A stretch of 64,000 nucleotides of DNA from Candidatus Sericytochromatia bacterium. Lineage in GTDB: Bacteria; Cyanobacteriota; Sericytochromatia; UBA7694; JACMQJ01. Position 1 is the stretch's first letter, and each line of letters opens with the position of its first letter. The stretch covers positions 1 through 64,000 of the forward strand of contig BPII01000008.1 of assembly GCA_026004035.1 (NCBI GenBank), given 5' to 3'. This document shows, in pieces, positions 48,171 through 57,152 of the stretch. The notes under the pieces are model-generated. The model made no database searches. It was not told the origin of the DNA and was given only the letters and a program-made list of their open reading frames with translations. The translations under genes and the position numbers were made by a program.

Positions 48171-49379
48171 ATAGATTTGATTAGATAGCCAATCAAATAA
48201 AACATTTAATTTGTTTTTGTTATCATTTAATTTTATAAGATGTATTATTTTCCACAAAAGCCATCCATAAAACCCCTTAAACTTATATCCCTTTATATTA
48301 CTTATTCCAAAATTTTTACCGATTGTAACCAAATTACCTTTATGATTATACTTAAATGGCTTACTATATTTAAAAAGTCTAGTTTTGGAATATATATTAT
48401 TTGCTACGTTTTCAGCTTGCTGAATAGCCATTTGAGCTGTAGTATAATTTTCTTTTGAGTTAGGGTTATATGCTATATCTCCTATAACATAAACTTCTGG
48501 ATAATTTAAAGGATTTAAAAAGTCATCTACAATTATTCTTCCATTTGAATTTTTTTCTAAATCTAAATTTAAAACTAAAGGATTAGGTTTAATACCTGCT
48601 GTCCATATTAACATATCAATATCTATAATTTCTTTTTCAATTCTATTATTTCTTTTAAAAGTTATTTTATTATTGTAAAAATCTATTACTTCTGTTTCTA
48701 ATAAAACTTCAATACCCAAATCTTTAAGTCTATTTAATGAAACGTTTGAGAACTCATCATCTTTAAATTCTTGTAGCAATTTATCAAATTTTTCTACTAA
48801 AATTAATTTTACTGGTATATTATTTTTAAATAAAACTTTAAGTTTATCTATATAAAATTTAATATTTCCTATTAATTCTAATCCTGTAGCACCACCACCC
48901 GCTACTACAATTTTTAATTCATTTTTTTTAATAAAAATTTTTTTTATATTTTCTCTTATTATTACTGCATCTTCTAAAGTTTTTAATGTGAATGAATTTT
49001 TTTCTAAATTTTTATTACCATAAAAATTTGTAACACTACCTAGTGATAAAACTAGGTAATCGTAATTTATTCTATCTATATCTGTTATTACTTTTCTATT
49101 ATCAAAATCTATAGTATTAACTTTTCTTTTTAAAAAAGTAAAATTATTAATGCTTTCTTTTAATTTTTCAATAGGATATACAATATTTTCTGGGCTTACT
49201 TCATAAGTTGCTACTTCATGCAATAAAGGTGTAAATAAAAAATAATCAGAATTGCTAATTAAAAAAATTTCTACAAGTGAATTATTTTTTAATAAATTAG
49301 ATAAATTTATTAATGTTGATATACCACCAAAACCAGAGCCTATTATACAAACTCTAAATTTTTTATTTATTGAAAACAT
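48165..49379 (-). CDS. ndh: Type II NADH dehydrogenase-like FAD oxidoreductase
   Basis: A 404-residue flavoprotein with two dinucleotide-binding motifs: VCIIGSGFGGISTLINL for FAD near residue 10, and IVVAGGGATGLELIG for NAD(P)H near residue 157. VYVIGDIAYNP and TAQMAIQQAENVANNI are typical NDH-2 quinone-side motifs, and the C-terminal part may be a membrane anchor. NDH-2 passes electrons from NADH to quinone without pumping protons. Together with the CcoG-like gene it suggests aerobic or microaerobic respiration. Confidence 0.85.
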   Translation of the reverse strand: MFSINKKFRVCIIGSGFGGISTLINLSNLLKNNSLVEIFLISNSDYFLFTPLLHEVATYEVSPENIVYPIEKLKESINNFTFLKRKVNTIDFDNRKVITDIDRINYDYLVLSLGSVTNFYGNKNLEKNSFTLKTLEDAVIIRENIKKIFIKKNELKIVVAGGGATGLELIGNIKFYIDKLKVLFKNNIPVKLILVEKFDKLLQEFKDDEFSNVSLNRLKDLGIEVLLETEVIDFYNNKITFKRNNRIEKEIIDIDMLIWTAGIKPNPLVLNLDLEKNSNGRIIVDDFLNPLNYPEVYVIGDIAYNPNSKENYTTAQMAIQQAENVANNIYSKTRLFKYSKPFKYNHKGNLVTIGKNFGISNIKGYKFKGFYGWLLWKIIHLIKLNDNKNKLNVLFDWLSNQIYL

Positions 49380-49422
49380 AATTTTAATTTTTTGCTACAA
49401 ATATTATAATATTATATCTTAG

Positions 49423-49560
49423 GAACTGAGCTAATGTTATTTTTTGATAAGCTAAAAATTCTTTAACAATAAGCATTTTAAAGATTTATATTTAAAAATA
49501 CTCTAAATTTAGTATTTATAAGTTTTTAAAGGTAATTTTTATATAACTCAATCCCAGTGT
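49423..49560 (+). repeat. Dispersed repeat, copy 3 (full length)
   Basis: Same orientation and length class as copy 2. It opens GAACTGAGCTAATGTTAT and closes CTCAATCCCAGTGT, keeping a partial terminal inverted repeat (ACTG / CAGT). The central AAAGATTTATATTTAAAA block matches the other copies. It lies between the NDH-2 gene and queF. Confidence 0.75.
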
Positions 49561-49774
49561 CAACAAATATTAGCTTTTAGAAATTGTGTCGGGGAATGAG
49601 GTATTATACTATAAATAAATATGTTTTTAAAAATATATCTAGCAGTTAAAAAGTCTATTTTATAACTCATGTTTAGTTTTATTTATTTATATTAAAAAAA
49701 TAAATATATTCCAATAATTAACTTTACATAAAAGCTATATTTTTATTTAGAATTACAAAAAAGGAGAATAAAAA
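49561..49774. other. Leader region upstream of queF
   Basis: With copy 3 of the repeat, this completes the 395-base gap between the NDH-2 gene and queF. It contains a locally GC-richer patch (GTCGGGGAATGAG near 49588) and an AT-rich inverted repeat near 49683-49712. I looked for a preQ1 riboswitch and saw no recognisable one. An AAGGAG ribosome-binding site lies at 49759-49764, about ten bases before the queF ATG. Confidence 0.4.
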
Positions 49775-50170
49775 ATGTATGATAATTTAAAATCATTAGG
49801 TAATAAAGTATCAATTCCAGATAATCCTGATAAAACTATATTAGAAACATTTGATAATCCATCACAACATAGAAAATATACAATAGTTTTTAATTGTCCA
49901 GAATTTACTCATATATGCCCTGTTACAGGACAACCTGATTTTGCAAAGATTACTATAAATTATGTTCCAGATAAAAAATGTATAGAATCTAAATCTTTAA
50001 AATTATATTTAGGATCTTTTAGAAATCATGGTTCTTTTCATGAAGCTGTAACTAATAGAATATTAGATGATATTGTAAAAGTAGCAGAACCTTTTGAAGC
50101 TAAAGTTATTGGAAATTTTAATGCAAGAGGTGGTATAAGTATAGATGTTATTGCAGAGTTTAAGAGATAA
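49775..50170 (+). CDS. queF: NADPH-dependent preQ0 reductase QueF
   Basis: A 131-residue enzyme that reduces 7-cyano-7-deazaguanine to preQ1, the last free-base step of queuosine synthesis for tRNA. The thioimide-forming C48 lies in EFTHICPVTGQPDF with D55, and H89-E90 in NHGSFHE complete the active site; all four are offset by seven from B. subtilis QueF. The short, unimodular length fits the YkvM type. AAGGAG precedes the start. Its 3' end overlaps the CcoG-like gene by 26 bases. Other queuosine genes are not in the window. Confidence 0.95.
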   Translation: MYDNLKSLGNKVSIPDNPDKTILETFDNPSQHRKYTIVFNCPEFTHICPVTGQPDFAKITINYVPDKKCIESKSLKLYLGSFRNHGSFHEAVTNRILDDIVKVAEPFEAKVIGNFNARGGISIDVIAEFKR

Positions 50171-51380
50171 AAAGATAATAGGTAATTATAATATTACAAA
50201 AAAAAGAAGGATAGTACAAAGCTCTTTCTTATTACTTTACTTTTTATTCCCATTATTAAATATTTTTTATATTGATATAGAAAATAGAACATTTATTCTT
50301 ATTGGTAAAACAATAGATATTAGTAATTCCATAATATTTTTAGTTGCTTTTATAATATTACTTTTTTTTGTAATTGGAATGTCTATAGTTTCAGGAAGAA
50401 GTTTTTGCGGTTGGATTTGTCCTCAAAATTTTCTTTCAGAAATGATTAATAAATTTTTAGTAAATAAAAAAAGTAAATTAAATAATACGTTTGCAATATT
50501 GTTTTCTTTAGTATTTTCTTTATTAGTATCCATAAATTTTATGTTTTACTTTGGTAAAAGAAGAGATATTTTTAATCAAATAGTTAATTTTAGTTTAAAT
50601 AATAATATTTTAATTTTTAGTATATTTTTTTTCTTATTAGTATTTTTAGGTATTGGAGTATTTAGACATGACTTTTGTAAATATGCTTGTCCTTATGGAA
50701 TAATGCAAGCTTCAATATCTGATAAAACAACTCTTAGAGTAAGATTTGAAAAAGAACGGTCAAAAGATTGTATAGATTGTAATCTTTGTAAGAATATTTG
50801 TTATATGGGAATAGAACCAAGAAAACTATATCAAAATGAACCTGGCTGTGTTAATTGTGGTCTTTGTATAGAAGAATGTCAGAAAGTTTTAGCACCACTA
50901 AATAGAAAAAGTATGCTAACTTTTTCTAGTGTTAAATCAGGATATGGTAAAGATTTAATTAATAATAAAGGATTATTTATCATTTCTATAATGTTATTTT
51001 CATTTATAGTATATTTCTTATATTTGTTTATATACCTACCTGATATTAATATAGTTGTATCAAGAGATGAAAATGTTGTTTCTATTTTAGATGAAAATAA
51101 TAATATAAATAGTAGATTTATAGTTAGTTTGTTAAATCAAAGCTCAAAAGAAAAAAATATATTTTTAAAAGTAGAAAATATTAGTAATGAATATATTTCA
51201 GTAATACCAAATAATATAAAAATCAATCCAGGGGAAAGATATATTACTTATATAATTTTTAAAGCACCTAAAAACTCCATGAAAAAAGGAATAAATAAAT
51301 TTGATATAAAAGTTGTTGACAAAGAAAATTACAGAGAAATAAATAAAACTTATAATTCTATTTTTATTCCTTTTGAATAA
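50145..51380 (+). CDS. ccoG: Cytochrome oxidase accessory protein CcoG (FixG/RdxA)
   Basis: A 411-residue membrane ferredoxin-like protein needed for maturing cbb3-type oxidases. Five or six spans carry cytoplasmic iron-sulfur motifs: CGWICPQNF, CKYACPYGIMQ, CIDCNLCKNICYMGIEPRK and CVNCGLCIEECQ. The C-terminal ~100 residues are an Ig-like domain (NPGERYITYIIFKAP). The start at 50145 lies inside queF, an overlap of 26 bases. The oxidase subunits themselves are not in the window. Alternatives such as NapH-like ferredoxins share the cysteine pattern but not the Ig tail. Confidence 0.85.
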   Translation: MLLQSLRDKKIIGNYNITKKRRIVQSSFLLLYFLFPLLNIFYIDIENRTFILIGKTIDISNSIIFLVAFIILLFFVIGMSIVSGRSFCGWICPQNFLSEMINKFLVNKKSKLNNTFAILFSLVFSLLVSINFMFYFGKRRDIFNQIVNFSLNNNILIFSIFFFLLVFLGIGVFRHDFCKYACPYGIMQASISDKTTLRVRFEKERSKDCIDCNLCKNICYMGIEPRKLYQNEPGCVNCGLCIEECQKVLAPLNRKSMLTFSSVKSGYGKDLINNKGLFIISIMLFSFIVYFLYLFIYLPDINIVVSRDENVVSILDENNNINSRFIVSLLNQSSKEKNIFLKVENISNEYISVIPNNIKINPGERYITYIIFKAPKNSMKKGINKFDIKVVDKENYREINKTYNSIFIPFE

Positions 51381-51410
51381 ATAAACAAATAATATGATAG
51401 TATTTTAAGA

Positions 51411-52109
51411 ATGGAAATAGATATTTTTTTTATAATAATAGCATATCTTGTTTTTTTAATCTCTATTGTTATTCATGAAGCATCACATGCATTTGTAGCA
51501 AAATTAACTGGTGATGATACAGCTTATATATCAGGTCAATTAACATTAGATCCAATACCACATATAAAAAGAGAGCCACTAGGAATGGTTTTCTTTCCAA
51601 TGCTATTTTTATTTTTAAATGGATGGCCGTTTGGTTGGGCATCTACTCCTTATAATATTGAATGGGCTAAAAATAATCATAGAAAAGCAGCTTTAATGGC
51701 TCTAGCTGGACCTCTTTCTAATTTACTATTAGCTATTTTATCAGCATTGATATTAAAGTTTGGTATTTATAAAGGTATTTTTAACAATAATGATTTAATA
51801 GCAAGTATAGGCTATCTATTCAAACCACATACACAACCTTTTTCTGATTCATATTTTTCTGGAATTGTTAAAATGTTAGGTATTATGTTTGACCTAAATA
51901 TGATTTTATTTGTATTAAATATGTTACCTATACCAACTTTTGATGGAGGTTATTTTTTATCAATATTTTTAAGTAAAAAAAGTGCTATAAAACTTATAGA
52001 GTTTATGTCAGAACCTATTTTTGCTTTAATAATGATAATTTTTTTATGGAATTTTTTTGGATATATTTTTTATCCAATTTATCTTCTTTTTGTAAATATG
52101 TTTTTTTAA
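51411..52109 (+). CDS. Site-2 protease family metallopeptidase (M50)
   Basis: A 232-residue membrane peptidase with about five spans. The zinc motif HEASH is at residues 22-26, and the third ligand lies in NMLPIPTFDGGYF. This is the short, PDZ-less bacterial branch, whose members cut membrane-bound signalling proteins within the bilayer. It lies 31 bases after ccoG and 46 bases before a lipoprotein gene, all on the plus strand. The target is unknown. Confidence 0.85.
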   Translation: MEIDIFFIIIAYLVFLISIVIHEASHAFVAKLTGDDTAYISGQLTLDPIPHIKREPLGMVFFPMLFLFLNGWPFGWASTPYNIEWAKNNHRKAALMALAGPLSNLLLAILSALILKFGIYKGIFNNNDLIASIGYLFKPHTQPFSDSYFSGIVKMLGIMFDLNMILFVLNMLPIPTFDGGYFLSIFLSKKSAIKLIEFMSEPIFALIMIIFLWNFFGYIFYPIYLLFVNMFF

Positions 52110-52155
52110 AGATTTTTATTGTATAATAATTTTATTAATATTTTTTAGGAAAATA

Positions 52156-52908
52156 ATGAAAGTATTAAAATATTTTTCTATATTTGTTATAAGCTTCTCT
52201 ATCTCTTCTTGTAATTTTTTAAAAAAAGATGATATTCCTTATGAACTAAAAGATACATGGGGTGAAAATGGAGATTGGAGTAATAATAAAGATAATAAAA
52301 AAAGTCAAGAAACTAAAATTGAAGAAGTAAAAAAGGAAGTTAAAAAAGTTAAAGATATTAAAGAAGAAGTAAAAACAGAAGAGCCAAAAAAAGAAGATGT
52401 AAAAGTTGAAGATGTAAAAAATAATGATGATAAAAAAGATTTAGTAAAAGATAATTCAAGCTCTCAAATAGAACAATCAAAGTTTAAAGATGATAAATTA
52501 GAAGTAGCTTTAGATGTAGCATCTTGGGAAAAAGAAGATTCGGTAAGTAAGATAAGGTTATTTTCAAAAAGTTTTGAAAATGATAAAGTAATGCTATCAA
52601 TGGCAAATTTAAAAGGTTTAAATGATAAATTACTTGATAAATCTTTTAAAGACAAATATATAAATGCTTTAAAAACTAATTTGAAAGATTTTCAGTTAAT
52701 TTCTAATTCAGAAGAAAAATATTCTAATAAAAATTCTTGGGTTATTTCGTACATAACTACAAAGGATGATTTAAAATTACAGCAAAAACAAATCTTTATT
52801 CCTAAAAAAGACAATACTTTGTTAATAAATATAGTTTCAACTGAAGAAACTATGTTCAAAGCAGAACCAGAGATATTTAAAACTTTATCTACTTTAGAAG
52901 TTTATTAA
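52156..52908 (+). CDS. Lipoprotein with Lys/Glu-rich linker
   Basis: A 250-residue lipoprotein. The signal peptide ends in SISSC, a plausible lipobox. Residues 45-110 are a low-complexity Lys/Glu/Val linker (VKKEVKKVKDIKEEVKTEEP). The C-terminal 140 residues form a compact alpha/beta domain (ISYITTKDDLKLQQKQIFIP) resembling small PsbP or DUF-type envelope modules, but I cannot name it. A TATAAT at 52122-52127 and an AGGA site support the start. The stop overlaps the convergent kinase gene by four bases. Confidence 0.7.
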   Translation: MKVLKYFSIFVISFSISSCNFLKKDDIPYELKDTWGENGDWSNNKDNKKSQETKIEEVKKEVKKVKDIKEEVKTEEPKKEDVKVEDVKNNDDKKDLVKDNSSSQIEQSKFKDDKLEVALDVASWEKEDSVSKIRLFSKSFENDKVMLSMANLKGLNDKLLDKSFKDKYINALKTNLKDFQLISNSEEKYSNKNSWVISYITTKDDLKLQQKQIFIPKKDNTLLINIVSTEETMFKAEPEIFKTLSTLEVY

Positions 52909-54629
52909 GAATTTTCATTTATTGGAAGAGTAAATATTACTTTAAATTCATCATCTTCATAACTTATAAATATTTTACCTTTCATAAGTTCTATTAGTGC
53001 TCTAGTTATATAAAGACCTAAACCAGTTCCACCTGTTGTTCTTGTTAAATCATTATCTAATCTTACAAACTTATCAAATAGAGTGTCTAGTTTATCTTTT
53101 TCTATATATTTACTTTTATTTGAAAAAATAAATTTAGCATAATTATTCTCTTTTGTTACCATTATTTTTATAATAGATTCTTTAGGATAATTATATTTAC
53201 AAGCATTTTCACATAAATTAAGAATTATTTGTTCAAATCTGTCAGAATCACAATAAACATATTTAACATCAGAAATTGAAATTTCAAACTTACAAGATGG
53301 GAAAAATTCTATTATAGAATATAAAATATTTTCAAATTCTACATACTCATTTCTTAATACTAGTGTGTTACCTTCTATTTTTGGAACAACTAGTAAATCT
53401 TCTACCATACGAGATAATCTATCTACTTGTGAAGATATTATTTTTAATAATTTTCTTGTAGTATCTTTATCAAAATTTGCATCTTTTCTCATAAGAGTAC
53501 TTGCAAAACCTTTTATACTTGTAAGAGGTGTTTTAAATTCATGACTTACTGTGTCAATTAAATTAGATTTAAATTTATCCAATTTTTCTATTTTTTCAGC
53601 CATTACATTGAACTCATCAATCATTAAATCAAATTCTTTGGGTATAAATAGTAAATTTGCTACTACCTTGTCAGAGTAATTACCTTTTGAAAAAGCTCTT
53701 ATTGATTTTAAAAATGATTTAACAAATTTACTTTGATATGAAGATATCCATAAAGCCATAAATAAACTAAAAGATAGACTAATTAAAGCACCTATTATAA
53801 TCTTAATATGTTTATTTGCTATTTCTTTATAATATTCATCTAAACTATGTATTAAACAAACAAAAAGATTTGGTTCAGAAATTTTTGAATAAGTAATAAT
53901 TTTATTGCTTAATTTTATAATACCTATATTACTATTTTTTTCTAATTCTTTTTTTAGAAACTCTTTGTATACAAATATATTTTTGGGATAATTTAAAACT
54001 ATGTCTTCACTTATATCATAAATAAAAGGTTCTTCATTATATTTAAATACATATTCACTATATTTATTAAATCTATTAAGTTTTAAAGTAGCAAATATAA
54101 AGCCAGATATATTCTTATTTTTATCAAATACAGGATATATAATACATAAATTGTTACTATATTCTTTTAAGTATATGTATAAATAATCCTTATTTTTTAT
54201 TTTATTTAAAATACTTTCTTGATTTATTTTGAATCTTTTTGTATCTGTAATATAGAAATTATTATTTTCCTGAATCCATACTTTACTATGATTAACATAA
54301 GATATAATTTCAATATCCGTATAAGTTTTTAAAACATTACTAAAAGCATTTCTTATAAAATTATCGTTTTTATCATATATTATTCCTGAAATTAATTTAA
54401 TTATTTTAGAATTTAAATCTATATAAAGTTTTACCTTGTTAGAAAAGCTTTCTACAAGTAATAAATTTTTTCGTTCTATTAAATTAATAATATCATTACT
54501 CATAAAATTATAGTTTATTATTGATAATAAAAAAATTGGAGTTGCTGATACCATTAATCCCATTGCTACAAGATATGTTCTAGCGCTAAATTTTCTGAAA
54601 AATTTAAATATGTAATTTATTTTTTTCAT
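52905..54629 (-). CDS. Membrane sensor histidine kinase
   Basis: A 574-residue kinase. A first span (LVAMGLMVSATPIFLLSII), an extracellular sensor of about 240 residues and a second span (IIIGALISLSFSLFMALW) precede a HAMP-like linker. The HisKA box is DTVSHEFKTPLTSIKGFAST, and the ATPase has NLCENACKYN, then GTGLGLYITRALIELM. It belongs to the classical HisKA class, unlike the HisKA_2 kinase at 21893. It overlaps the VWA gene upstream by 26 bases, and no response regulator is adjacent. Confidence 0.9.
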   Translation of the reverse strand: MKKINYIFKFFRKFSARTYLVAMGLMVSATPIFLLSIINYNFMSNDIINLIERKNLLLVESFSNKVKLYIDLNSKIIKLISGIIYDKNDNFIRNAFSNVLKTYTDIEIISYVNHSKVWIQENNNFYITDTKRFKINQESILNKIKNKDYLYIYLKEYSNNLCIIYPVFDKNKNISGFIFATLKLNRFNKYSEYVFKYNEEPFIYDISEDIVLNYPKNIFVYKEFLKKELEKNSNIGIIKLSNKIITYSKISEPNLFVCLIHSLDEYYKEIANKHIKIIIGALISLSFSLFMALWISSYQSKFVKSFLKSIRAFSKGNYSDKVVANLLFIPKEFDLMIDEFNVMAEKIEKLDKFKSNLIDTVSHEFKTPLTSIKGFASTLMRKDANFDKDTTRKLLKIISSQVDRLSRMVEDLLVVPKIEGNTLVLRNEYVEFENILYSIIEFFPSCKFEISISDVKYVYCDSDRFEQIILNLCENACKYNYPKESIIKIMVTKENNYAKFIFSNKSKYIEKDKLDTLFDKFVRLDNDLTRTTGGTGLGLYITRALIELMKGKIFISYEDDEFKVIFTLPINENS

Positions 54630-55614
54630 CTATATTTGATATTAAAAATTCTATTATTAGAAATATAAAAGCTATAAATAGAAAATATTGAAATATTTCA
54701 TTCCATATTTTTTTTTGGTAATAAGATCCATTTAAATTATTTTGATTTCTTATTCCTTTAAAATAAATTGTCTTTATATCATCATCTGTAAAATCTGATT
54801 TTACAAAAAAACCATTTGTATTATTAGATATAAATTTAAGATTTTTTGTTTCTAATTTGCTTATAACAATATTATTATTTTTATCTTTTTTGTAACTACC
54901 ATCTTTAAGTTTTATAGCTGATCCGTTTTCATCTCCAACACCAATAGAGAAAATTTTTATATTTCTTTCTTTAAATTTATTTATGTATTCATTAAAATTT
55001 TGATGAGTATCTTCACCATCAGAAATTATTATCATATACTTTTCTTGTTTATCATCTTTAAAAGTTTTTAAAGCAATGTCAAATAAATTTGAGAAAGAAG
55101 TTCCTTTTATTGGTATTAAATCAGTATCAATATAATCTAAAAACATCTTTAGTGCAGAATAATCAGAAGTAAAAGGACATTGTAAAAATGATATTCCAGA
55201 AAAAATTATAAGACCTACTTTTTCACCTTGTAAATTATCAATTAAATCTATTATTTCTCTTTTACCTCTTTCTAATCTATTAGGTTGAACATCTTCAGCT
55301 AACATACTATCTGAAATATCTAAAGCAATTAATATATTAGATTTTGAAGAGTATATTTTTTCTAATTTATAGCCATATTTTGGTTCTGTTAAAGCAAATA
55401 TTGAAAAAATAAATACTAAGATTATAAAAAAAGTTTTTAATGGATAATATTTTTTGTTTAAGAAAACAATGTTTGAATTAAAATTTTTTAAAATAGATTT
55501 TCTTTTATTACTAGAAAAGTAATGTAAAAAAATTAAAAATGGTATTATTATGATTAGAGAATACAAATATTTTAAATTTTGATTATATACAACTAAGTTA
55601 TAAAAGTTTAGCAT
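54604..55614 (-). CDS. BatA-like von Willebrand factor A membrane protein
   Basis: A 336-residue protein with spans near residues 16-30, 60-75 and at the C-terminus (YFLFIAFIFLIIEFLIS). The VWA domain carries a complete metal-ion site: DISDSMLAEDV, TSF and ISDGEDT. BatA-like proteins usually sit with a MoxR ATPase and BatB/BatD and act in envelope stress; none of these is in the window. It overlaps the kinase downstream, suggesting co-expression. Metal-dependent protein binding outside the membrane is inferred. Confidence 0.8.
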   Translation of the reverse strand: MLNFYNLVVYNQNLKYLYSLIIIIPFLIFLHYFSSNKRKSILKNFNSNIVFLNKKYYPLKTFFIILVFIFSIFALTEPKYGYKLEKIYSSKSNILIALDISDSMLAEDVQPNRLERGKREIIDLIDNLQGEKVGLIIFSGISFLQCPFTSDYSALKMFLDYIDTDLIPIKGTSFSNLFDIALKTFKDDKQEKYMIIISDGEDTHQNFNEYINKFKERNIKIFSIGVGDENGSAIKLKDGSYKKDKNNNIVISKLETKNLKFISNNTNGFFVKSDFTDDDIKTIYFKGIRNQNNLNGSYYQKKIWNEIFQYFLFIAFIFLIIEFLISNIDEKNKLHI

Positions 55615-55734
55615 AATTCTTATTATACTAAAAAATTTTTGATAAAAAAAATCATATTTTCTTTATACTTTAATCACTTAGATTCATAGATTTAAGTGTT
55701 AAAATAGTGTTATAAAGATATGGAGAATATAAAA

Positions 55735-55910
55735 ATGATAATTAAAATTTTGCTAAGCTTTTTATTTTAACATCATTTTTAACGTCATGTTCTACTTACT
55801 TAAAGACAAATAATACTTTAAATAGTATTAATGATTTTAATTATAATATAGTAAATAAACTCAATATAAATGTTAAAACTATACCTAATTTAAATAGAAA
55901 AAATTGCTGA
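55735..55910 (+). pseudogene. Lipoprotein gene remnant
   Basis: ATG at 55735 preceded by GGAGAA begins MIIKILLSFLF and stops at once. One frame over, the signal peptide continues ILTSFLTSCSTYLK with a lipobox-like SFLTSC, then an Asn-rich stretch to a TGA at 55908-55910. The end coincides with the start of the dispersed repeat, which may have truncated it. The remaining ~58 codons give no functional clue. Confidence 0.4.
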
Positions 55911-56008
55911 TAAATACTAAATTTAAAGCATTTTTTTAATATAAATCTTTAAAATACTTACTATTAGAGGATTTTGATCTTATCAAAAAATAACATTAGC
56001 CCAGTGCC
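55893..56008 (-). repeat. Dispersed repeat, copy 4 (truncated)
   Basis: Same orientation as copy 1. The core CTAAATTTAAAGCATTTTTT and the closing AACATTAGCCCAGTGCC are retained, ending at 56008. The left arm with the other inverted terminus is missing or diverged. It separates the lipoprotein remnant from the MenE-like gene. Confidence 0.7.
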
Positions 56009-56057
56009 ACTATCTTATCAAGTAAAAAAATGTTTTTAGCTAACTTTTAATTTCATT

Positions 56058-57126
56058 TTAAGGTTTTATAGTTTTAATCTTATCTATTTTAGACGAATTT
56101 GTATATTCAAATTTATCAATAAAAAAAATCTTTTTAGGAATTTGATATTTATTTAATTTAGTTTTCAAATATGAAAGTAATGAATTTTCAATCTCTCTAT
56201 TATATTTGTTTTCTATAAATAAATTACAAGTTTCACCAAATTTATCATCATTTAATTTTCCTATAAAAAAATTTGAATAATAATTTATTTTATAAAAATA
56301 TTCTTCAATAATTTTTTCTATTTCCTCAGGAAAAATCTTATATCCACCAGAATTTATTACATTATCTATTCTTCCCTTTATTAAAAAATGATTTTCATTA
56401 AAGATTTCAGCTAAATCATTTGTAACTAAATCATTATAGTTAGTTATATTACCATTTATGACTAAACAATTTCTACTATCAGTTTTTACTTTTATATCCC
56501 CAAGTGTTTTAAAATATTTATCTTTTATGTTTCTTAAAGCTATATGTGAAACTGTTTCAGTCATTCCATAAGCTGAATAAATTTCATTATTTAAATTTAT
56601 TAGTTCTTGCTCATTAGAATAATTTAAATTAGCTCCTCCAATTATTATCTTTTTTATTCTTTTTAAATCATTTATTTTTTTTTCTTTTTATTATTTCAAA
56701 TATTTGTAATGGCACAAAAGCTGAAAAGTCAAAATTCACATCGTCATTTAAAAATTCAAATGGATTTGAACAAGGTTTTACTATATGAATATTCATTCCT
56801 ATTTCCAAAGCTCTTATAAGCATCATAAAACCACCAATGTAATCAGTTGATATACAAAGTAAGCAATTCATATTTTTTTGTAAATTCAAAAACTTTTTTG
56901 TATTTTCTATACTTATTAAAATTTTTTTTCTATCAATCTTTATTTCTTTTGATTTACCAGTTGAACCTGAAGTTTTAAATAAAAAATATTCTTTATAATT
57001 TATCCAATCATAAACTATATTAAATATTTTTTTTTCTAATTCAGAAAAATTACTAATTTTATTATTTTTAACAATATTTTCTATATCATTTAAATAAAAG
57101 TTATTATCAAAAATTCTAATAATCAT
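56058..57126 (-). pseudogene. menE: MenE-like O-succinylbenzoate-CoA ligase, one frameshift
   Basis: Corrected length is 355 residues, fitting the short MenE type. The adenylate-forming P-loop LFKTSGSTGKSKEI lies near residue 50, with DYIGGFMMLIRALE after it. The frame breaks in an A9 run (56675-56683); deleting one A joins to INDLKRIKKIIIGGANL, then YGMTETVSHIALRN, IKGRIDNVINSGGYKIFPEE and a final SSKIDKIKT, whose Lys would be catalytic. MenE activates OSB in menaquinone synthesis, fitting the quinone-linked NDH-2. No other men gene is nearby, so related AMP-forming ligases are possible. Confidence 0.7.
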
Positions 57127-57152
57127 TTGATAATATTTCTTGATAAATATCT

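Noticed and set aside
49561-49774. A preQ1 riboswitch upstream of queF
   Set aside because: I looked for the GC-rich hairpin with the A-rich tail typical of preQ1-I and preQ1-II and found none. The GGGG patch near 49588 has no pairing partner nearby.
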